A stretch of 64,000 nucleotides of DNA. Origin: Streptomyces sp. 840.1 (lineage in GTDB: Bacteria > Actinomycetota > Actinomycetes > Streptomycetales > Streptomycetaceae). The notes under the pieces are model-generated. The model ran no database searches. It saw nothing but the letters and a program-made list of their open reading frames with translations, and was not told the origin of the DNA. Shown one piece after another: positions 59,654 to 64,000 of this stretch; position 1 is the stretch's first letter; each line of letters begins with the position of its first letter. The position numbers and the translations under genes were made by a program. The stretch lies in assembly GCF_003751445.1 (NCBI RefSeq), contig NZ_RJUU01000002.1, forward strand, positions 434,001-498,000, read 5' to 3'.

Positions 59654-60747
59654 GCCTGGTCCAGTTGCTCTTCGCCGGACTCCTGGTCCTCGCGAACGGC
59701 TTCTTCGTCGGCGCCGAGTTCGCACTCGTCTCCGTACGCCGCAGCCAGATCGAACCCCTCGCGGCAACCGGGTCCGGCCGGGCCCGCCAGGTGATGTACG
59801 GCCTGGAGAACCTGCCGCAGATGATGGCGGCCGCCCAGTTCGGCATCACCGTCTGCTCGCTGACCCTGGGCGCCGTCGCGGAGCCGACCGTCGCCCAGCT
59901 GCTGGAGCCGGTCTTCCACGCGGTGCACCTGCCCGAGGGTCTGATCCATCCCCTCGGCTACGTGCTGGCACTGGTCTTCGTCGTCTTCCTTCATCTCGTC
60001 ATCGGCGAGATGGTCCCGAAGAACCTGGCGATGGCCGACCCGGAGAAGACCGCCCTGTGGCTCAGCCCCGGCCTGGTCGGCTTCGCCCGGCTCTGCCGCC
60101 CGGTCACCTCCGCGCTCGGCGCCTGCGCCCGGCTGGTGCTCCGGCTCTTCGGCGTCGAGCCGAAGGACGAGGTGGAGGCCGTCTTCACCAGCGAGCAGCT
60201 CAACCGGCTGGTCGAGGACTCCGGACAGGCCGGACTCCTGGGGCCCGACGCCCAGGAACGCCTGGAGGACGCGCTGGAGCTGGGCAGCAGGCCCGTCACC
60301 GATGTGCTGCTGCGCCGGGCGAACCTGGTGACGGTCGACCCGTCCGTCACCCCGCACCGGATCGAGGCGCTCACGGTGCGGACCGGCTACTCGCGGTTCC
60401 CCGTCTGCGCGGAGGGCGGTGGCCCGTTCATGGGCTACCTGCACGTCAAGGACGTCCTCGACCTGGAGGACGGTGAGCGGGCGGTCCCGCAGCACGTGTG
60501 GCGCCCGATGGCCACCGTACGGGCCGAGCTACCGCTGGACGACGCCCTGACCGTGATGCGCCGCGCCGCGACGCACCTGGCCCAGGTCGCCGACGCCTCG
60601 GGCCGGGTGCTCGGGCTGGTCGCCATGGAGGACGTCCTGGAGATGCTCGTCGGTGAGGTACGGGACCCGGCCCACCGGGTCTCGGAGCCGCGCCGCACCG
60701 GGGAGCGGAAGTCCGGCTCGGACGAACTGACGGCGCTGGTCGGCTGA
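59650..60747 (+). CDS. CNNM family CBS protein, shorter paralogue
   Basis: A 365-aa relative of the preceding protein: DUF21/CNNM membrane domain (LVLANGFFVGAEFALVSVRRSQIEPLA, AAQFGITVCSLTLGAVAEP, VIGEMVPKNLAMA) and CBS pair (DVLLRRANLVTVDPS, VLGLVAMEDVLEMLVGEVRD). It ends without the C-terminal CorC domain. Co-translation suggests a hetero-oligomer with the longer protein for divalent-metal handling. Confidence 0.9.
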   Translation: MSLVQLLFAGLLVLANGFFVGAEFALVSVRRSQIEPLAATGSGRARQVMYGLENLPQMMAAAQFGITVCSLTLGAVAEPTVAQLLEPVFHAVHLPEGLIHPLGYVLALVFVVFLHLVIGEMVPKNLAMADPEKTALWLSPGLVGFARLCRPVTSALGACARLVLRLFGVEPKDEVEAVFTSEQLNRLVEDSGQAGLLGPDAQERLEDALELGSRPVTDVLLRRANLVTVDPSVTPHRIEALTVRTGYSRFPVCAEGGGPFMGYLHVKDVLDLEDGERAVPQHVWRPMATVRAELPLDDALTVMRRAATHLAQVADASGRVLGLVAMEDVLEMLVGEVRDPAHRVSEPRRTGERKSGSDELTALVG

Positions 60748-60766
60748 CCCCGCACCGTCCCCGGCC

Positions 60767-60795
60767 GCCGGGCGGGTCACCACGGCCCGCCCGGC
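60767..60795. terminator. Convergent terminator
   Basis: GCCGGGCGGG (60767-60776) pairs with CCCGCCCGGC (60786-60795) between the CNNM and the AAA+ genes. Confidence 0.6.
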
Positions 60796-60804
60796 GTCCG
60801 GGTC

Positions 60805-62709
60805 TCACCCGGCCGGCCGCTCCGGGGGCCGGCGCCCCGACAGCACCTCGCCGTACGCCTGCATCAGGTCCGGCAGCCGCAGCGTCGCCAGGTCGTCCCG
60901 CGTCGGCACCGTCGCGTAACCGGAGAGCCGCAGATCGCGGTAGGCGCAGCTCTTCTCGTACAGCGTGCGCAGGAACCGCCCGTTGCCCAGCTCGTCGAGC
61001 CAGCCCTGGCCGACCACATGGCCGCTGATGGCCCGCAGCTCGTCCAGCGACTCCTCGTCCCACGCGTCCCCGTTCTCCGCGGCCAGCACCTCTCCGATCG
61101 AGGTGAGCTCCAGCGGGCGGTAGCTGGGGAAGTCCACCCGGGTGGTGAACCGCGAGGACAGCCCGGGATTAGTGGCGAGCAGCCGGTCCATGCCCTCCGG
61201 ATAGCCCGCCAGGATGACGACGAGGTGGTCCCGGTTGTCCTCCGCCCGCTTGAGGAGGACCTGAAGGGCCTCGTCCCCGTACGCGTCGCCCTTGCTGTAG
61301 CCCGTGTTGGAGAGGCTGTACGCCTCGTCGACGAACAGCACCCCGCCCAGCGCCGAGTCGATCAGCTCATTGGCCTTGACCGCTGTCTGGCCCAGGAACT
61401 CGCCGACCAGGTCCGCCCGCTGGGCCTCGACCAGATGGTCCCCGCCGAGCAGACCCAGCGCGTAGAACACCCGGCCCAGAATGCGGGCCACCGTGGTCTT
61501 CCCGGTACCGGACGGCCCGGAGAAGACGAAATGGCGTTTCGGCGGCTGTACGGGCAGCCCCTGGCCGGCCCGCAGCCGCGCCATGTTCAGCTGTGCGGAC
61601 AGGGCCTTGACCTGCCGTTTCACCGGTTCCAGCCCGACCATTCGCTCCAGTTCCGCCAAGGCCTCGGCCAGCAGCACCGGATCGCTGGGACCGGCCGGGA
61701 ACAGCGTCGGCGCCGACTGGCCCGGGACCGCGGTCTTCTCCCGCGCCCCGCCCGGCGGCGGTGAGACCCCGACCCCCGGCAGGTCCTGCGGCTCGACGAC
61801 GCCGGGGCGCAGCTCCCGGCCGTCCACCAGATCGGTGCCCAGCATCGAGTCGCCGTCCGGCTGGCCCTCCACGAAGGTGCCGTCGCCGCCCAGGCCCGTC
61901 AGGGACACCGCGGCCAGCCCGGACAGCTCGTCGGCGCCGTCCAGCCCGTCGTAGTCCGCGATCGCCGCCAGCCGGGCCGAGGTGTCCATGAACGCCGGAT
62001 CGATCCGGTGCACCGCCCGGTACAGCGGCAGCGCGGCCGCGCTGCGACCGGTTCCCTCGTGCGCCCGTGCCAGCCAGTAGCGGAGCTCCTTGCGCTGCGG
62101 CTGCTCGCTGCGGCAGCGCATCAGCGCGGTGGAGAGCAGCGGCTCGGCCTGCCCGTACATCTCCAGCCGCACCCGCGCCATCCCGCCGAACAGCCCCGCC
62201 TCGATGCCCAGGAGCGGGTCCTCGATCAGCTGTTCCGTATGGCGTACGAGCTGCTCCCAGTCCTTGACCAGGTAGGAGCGGCAGGCGTGCAGGAAGCGCA
62301 CCTGCGCGTCGGCGTCCACCGGGGGCAGCCCGGCCAGTGCCCGGTCCAGCTCAGGCACATGGCGCCCGTCCAGCCAGTGCGAGGCGTGCGCCAGCAGCAG
62401 GTCGCGCGGGCTCTCCAGCACCGGCTGTACCCACCAGCCCAGCCAGTACCAGGAGTTCAGCGTGCGGCGGTGACGGCCGCGCTGTTCCCCGAAGCGGTCG
62501 CGGTGGCTGTACATATGCAGCAGCGCCGTCGTGGTGTCGACCCGCAGCGCGTGGAGGCCCAGCCAGGCGTCCGCCATGCCGGGATCGAGTTGTACCGCAG
62601 CTCTGAATTCCTCTTCGGCCTGCGGGTAGGCGCCCATCGTGTAGGCGTCCACGCCGCGCAGCCAGGCGAGGTCGGCCGGGGCCTGTGCGCCCTGCGTGCC
62701 GATGTCCAT
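60805..62709 (-). CDS. AAA+ ATPase of the EccA/CbxX type with TPR-like N-terminus
   Basis: A 634-aa cytoplasmic ATPase. Residues 1-280 are helical TPR-like repeats (AYPQAEEEFRAAVQLDPGMADAWLGL, RVRLEMYGQAEPLLSTALM). A Gly/Pro-rich linker leads to the AAA+ domain with Walker A GPSGTGKTTVARILG, Walker B GVLFVDEAYSL and an arginine-finger region NPGLSSRFTTRVDFPSY. The architecture is that of EccA chaperones of type VII secretion and of SpoVK/CbxX proteins. No other ESX gene is near, so its partner is unknown. The ATG at 62709 begins the conserved MDIGTQ; a long upstream frame has no such character. Confidence 0.87.
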   Translation of the reverse strand: MDIGTQGAQAPADLAWLRGVDAYTMGAYPQAEEEFRAAVQLDPGMADAWLGLHALRVDTTTALLHMYSHRDRFGEQRGRHRRTLNSWYWLGWWVQPVLESPRDLLLAHASHWLDGRHVPELDRALAGLPPVDADAQVRFLHACRSYLVKDWEQLVRHTEQLIEDPLLGIEAGLFGGMARVRLEMYGQAEPLLSTALMRCRSEQPQRKELRYWLARAHEGTGRSAAALPLYRAVHRIDPAFMDTSARLAAIADYDGLDGADELSGLAAVSLTGLGGDGTFVEGQPDGDSMLGTDLVDGRELRPGVVEPQDLPGVGVSPPPGGAREKTAVPGQSAPTLFPAGPSDPVLLAEALAELERMVGLEPVKRQVKALSAQLNMARLRAGQGLPVQPPKRHFVFSGPSGTGKTTVARILGRVFYALGLLGGDHLVEAQRADLVGEFLGQTAVKANELIDSALGGVLFVDEAYSLSNTGYSKGDAYGDEALQVLLKRAEDNRDHLVVILAGYPEGMDRLLATNPGLSSRFTTRVDFPSYRPLELTSIGEVLAAENGDAWDEESLDELRAISGHVVGQGWLDELGNGRFLRTLYEKSCAYRDLRLSGYATVPTRDDLATLRLPDLMQAYGEVLSGRRPPERPAG

Positions 62710-63067
62710 CTGGTCCCCCACAAACCGTGCCCCCAGGATGTCCCGCCGCACGGCTGCCCGCCGAGGCGTGCCGAACCGCTGTGCCGTGGACGGGAATTGA
62801 CCGCACCGAGAGGCATCGTACCTGCGCAGGGAGTGTCCGACTAAGGGCGCCGCAGGCCGAAGGAGAGCCGTGACCGAGGGTGAGCGCAATGGGGTGCGAG
62901 ATGGCCGCCGCCGGGCGCCGGGCACAGGACGAAGCCCCCGATCACGGGGGAACAACCGGGGGCTTCGTGTCTGCGGGGGCTCCGAAAAGCCGCACATTGA
63001 GAACGTAAGACCTGTACCGCCCCGGGTCAAGCAGAGCCGGGGCACTTCCGGGCCGATTTCCGACTGC
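62710..63067. other. 358-bp non-coding region with alternative hairpins
   Basis: Lies upstream of the AAA+ gene and downstream of the kinase gene (both minus strand). CGAAGCCCCC (62930-62939) pairs perfectly with GGGGGCTTCG (62958-62967). A competing CCCCCGATCACGGGGG hairpin (62935-62950) shares the left arm. It can terminate the kinase transcript. An open frame from 62870 to 63220 on the plus strand looks spurious. No tRNA is seen. Confidence 0.55.
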
Positions 63068-63697
63068 TCAGTATGGCGGTACCGAACGATCACTTTGGGT
63101 GACGGAATGACTCGCTCGCGCTGTCGCGCCGGATCCCTCCAACCACTCGTACCCCACAGGCAACTGACGTACCAGCACATCGGCCCAGGCGCGGGAGGGA
63201 TCGGCCGAGAAGTGAGCTGATTCGGCGGTGGTCCAGTCGTCCCAGAACGCCGTCAGGGCCGGCCCGTCGCGCCGTCGGCCCCGCTCCCAGGACTCGGCGG
63301 CGGGCAGATCCATCCACAACAGGTGCGCGACAAGGGGGCGCAGCGCCCGTCGCCCGGCGCCGACCCCCTCCACCAGGACCACCGGGGCGGGGTCCAGGGT
63401 GCGCGGCGGGCCGAAGCGCCGGGCGGTCCAGTCGTAGGGCTCGTAGCGTGCGGGCTCCCCGTGCGACAGCGGTCCGGCGACCTGGCTCCGGAACCGGTCC
63501 GTCCAGTCGAACATCTCGTCGTGGCTGGCCAGATCGTCCAGGTGGAGGACGGGTGCGCCGCCGAGCTCGGCCGCGAGCCTGGCGGCGAAGGTGCTCTTGC
63601 CCGATCCCGCGTGGCCGTCGACGGCGATCAGCCGGACCGGCCCGCAGGAGGGTGGCAGGGTGCGCAGCCGCGCGGTGTGCGGCGAGAGGTCGCTCAT
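63068..63697 (-). CDS. Uridine kinase-like P-loop NTPase
   Basis: A 209-aa P-loop kinase of the uridine kinase/phosphoribulokinase group. Walker A is LIAVDGHAGSGKSTFAARLA and LHLDDLASHDEMFDWTDRF corresponds to the nucleoside-binding DD motif. VVLVEGVGAGRRALRP is Walker B-like. Conserved in actinobacteria with unassigned substrate; could phosphorylate a nucleoside or a related alcohol. Stand-alone. Confidence 0.82.
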   Translation of the reverse strand: MSDLSPHTARLRTLPPSCGPVRLIAVDGHAGSGKSTFAARLAAELGGAPVLHLDDLASHDEMFDWTDRFRSQVAGPLSHGEPARYEPYDWTARRFGPPRTLDPAPVVLVEGVGAGRRALRPLVAHLLWMDLPAAESWERGRRRDGPALTAFWDDWTTAESAHFSADPSRAWADVLVRQLPVGYEWLEGSGATARASHSVTQSDRSVPPY

Positions 63698-63741
63698 CCG
63701 TCCACCCTACGAGCCGGCCCGAAGCCCTCGCAGGTCACGCC

Positions 63742-63757
63742 AGTGGTCGAGACCAAT
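63742..63757. promoter_or_regulatory. DasR-type dre site
   Basis: AGTGGTCGAGACCAAT matches the Streptomyces dre consensus ACTGGTCTAGACCACT at 13 of 16 positions, including the full TGGTC / GACCA half-sites. A second palindrome ACCAATATTGGT overlaps it (63752-63763). It lies 115-130 bp upstream of the secreted-protein start. Confidence 0.6.
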
Positions 63758-63871
63758 ATTGGTCCTGCGGCGCGAGGCGAATCGCTGGCCGAACCGGGGG
63801 ACGACCCGCAATAGTTGGCGCACTGTCGTGCACCTGAAGCCCCATTCCGCTTACGACCGGGGGTCTCGCCC

Positions 63872-64000
63872 ATGCCCAGTCCGACCTCACGCCGAACCGT
63901 GCTCGCCGCCGCCATCGCGGCGGCGGCCGGAGCCGGAGCGGTGTCGTCCACCGCTTCCGCTGCCGCCGCAGCGCCCTCTTCCGCCCCGCACCACGCACCC
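63872..64000 (+). CDS. Secreted protein, N-terminal fragment (twin-arginine signal)
   Basis: Forty-three codons are visible before the window ends. MPSPTSRRTVLAAAIAAAAG opens a twin-arginine-type signal peptide with a cleavage site near STASA-AAA, followed by an Ala/Pro/Ser stretch. The mature protein is outside the window. The dre-like site upstream suggests a chitin- or N-acetylglucosamine-related function, such as a chitinase or chitin-binding enzyme. This is inference only. Confidence 0.7.
   Translation, partial: MPSPTSRRTVLAAAIAAAAGAGAVSSTASAAAAAPSSAPHHAP

Noticed and set aside
62870..63220. 116-aa plus-strand ORF
   Set aside because: Arg/Gly/Pro-rich, runs through a terminator hairpin, and overlaps the kinase gene end; no family features.

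Overview
The window is a piece of a Streptomyces chromosome, or that of a very close relative. Evidence: very high GC with GC at third codon positions, frequent GTG starts, GTGA/ATGA translational coupling, and two core gene orders typical of the genus. These are carA-carB-pyrD-pyrF-mihF-gmk-rpoZ-coaBC-metK-priA-fmt-rsmB-rpe on the left and ribD-ribE-ribM-ribBA-ribH-hisE-hisG on the right. I saw no tRNA, rRNA, CRISPR array or transposase, and no in-frame TTA codon in the genes I read.

Left core (1-18.3 kb): pyrimidine synthesis (carA 3' end, carB, pyrD, pyrF), the nucleoid protein mIHF, guanylate kinase, RNA polymerase omega, CoA synthesis, S-adenosylmethionine synthetase, a helicase-dead PriA, a small HTH protein, tRNA formylation, rRNA methylation, ribulose-phosphate epimerase and a SorC regulator. 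Strong hairpins separate the transcription units. From 18.3 to 26.1 kb come accessory metabolic genes: a convergent class I terpene synthase, a GuaB1-type IMPDH/GMP-reductase homologue, and an apparent amino-acid catabolic module. That module holds an aldehyde dehydrogenase, an Lrp/AsnC regulator, a nitrilase-type amidase and a lysine/arginine-type 2-monooxygenase.

Accessory catabolic locus (26.15-45.8 kb): the most unusual part of the window. A nine-gene minus-strand run holds a secreted beta-helix protein, a Gfo/Idh oxidoreductase, an ABC sugar-type binding protein with two permeases, an unusual NAD epimerase, a DHDPS-family aldolase, a 2-hydroxyacid dehydrogenase and a fumarylacetoacetase-family hydrolase. 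A divergent plus-strand run holds a GSA-type aminotransferase, an enolase-superfamily dehydratase, an amidohydrolase, an SDR, a second secreted beta-helix protein and a GNAT. An IclR regulator sits between them. Two identical-architecture operators (CTGTTC-N9-GAACAG) mark the iclR start codon and the +1 region of a canonical promoter for the plus-strand run. The two beta-helix genes share a perfect 447-bp inverted repeat inside otherwise diverged coding sequences. My reading is an uptake and degradation system for an unidentified polysaccharide or (amino)sugar acid.

Right part (45.8-64 kb): an MFS drug-type exporter followed by a frameshifted, truncated cupin remnant, a uracil/xanthine permease, a divergent MFS/ROK pair with a shared operator, and an FMN riboswitch with a terminator platform driving the rib operon. 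Then come hisE-hisG, a PH-domain membrane protein, a possible structured leader ahead of two coupled CNNM/CorC-type CBS proteins, an EccA-like AAA+ ATPase and a uridine-kinase-like protein. The window ends in the signal peptide of a secreted protein that has a DasR-type (dre) site upstream.
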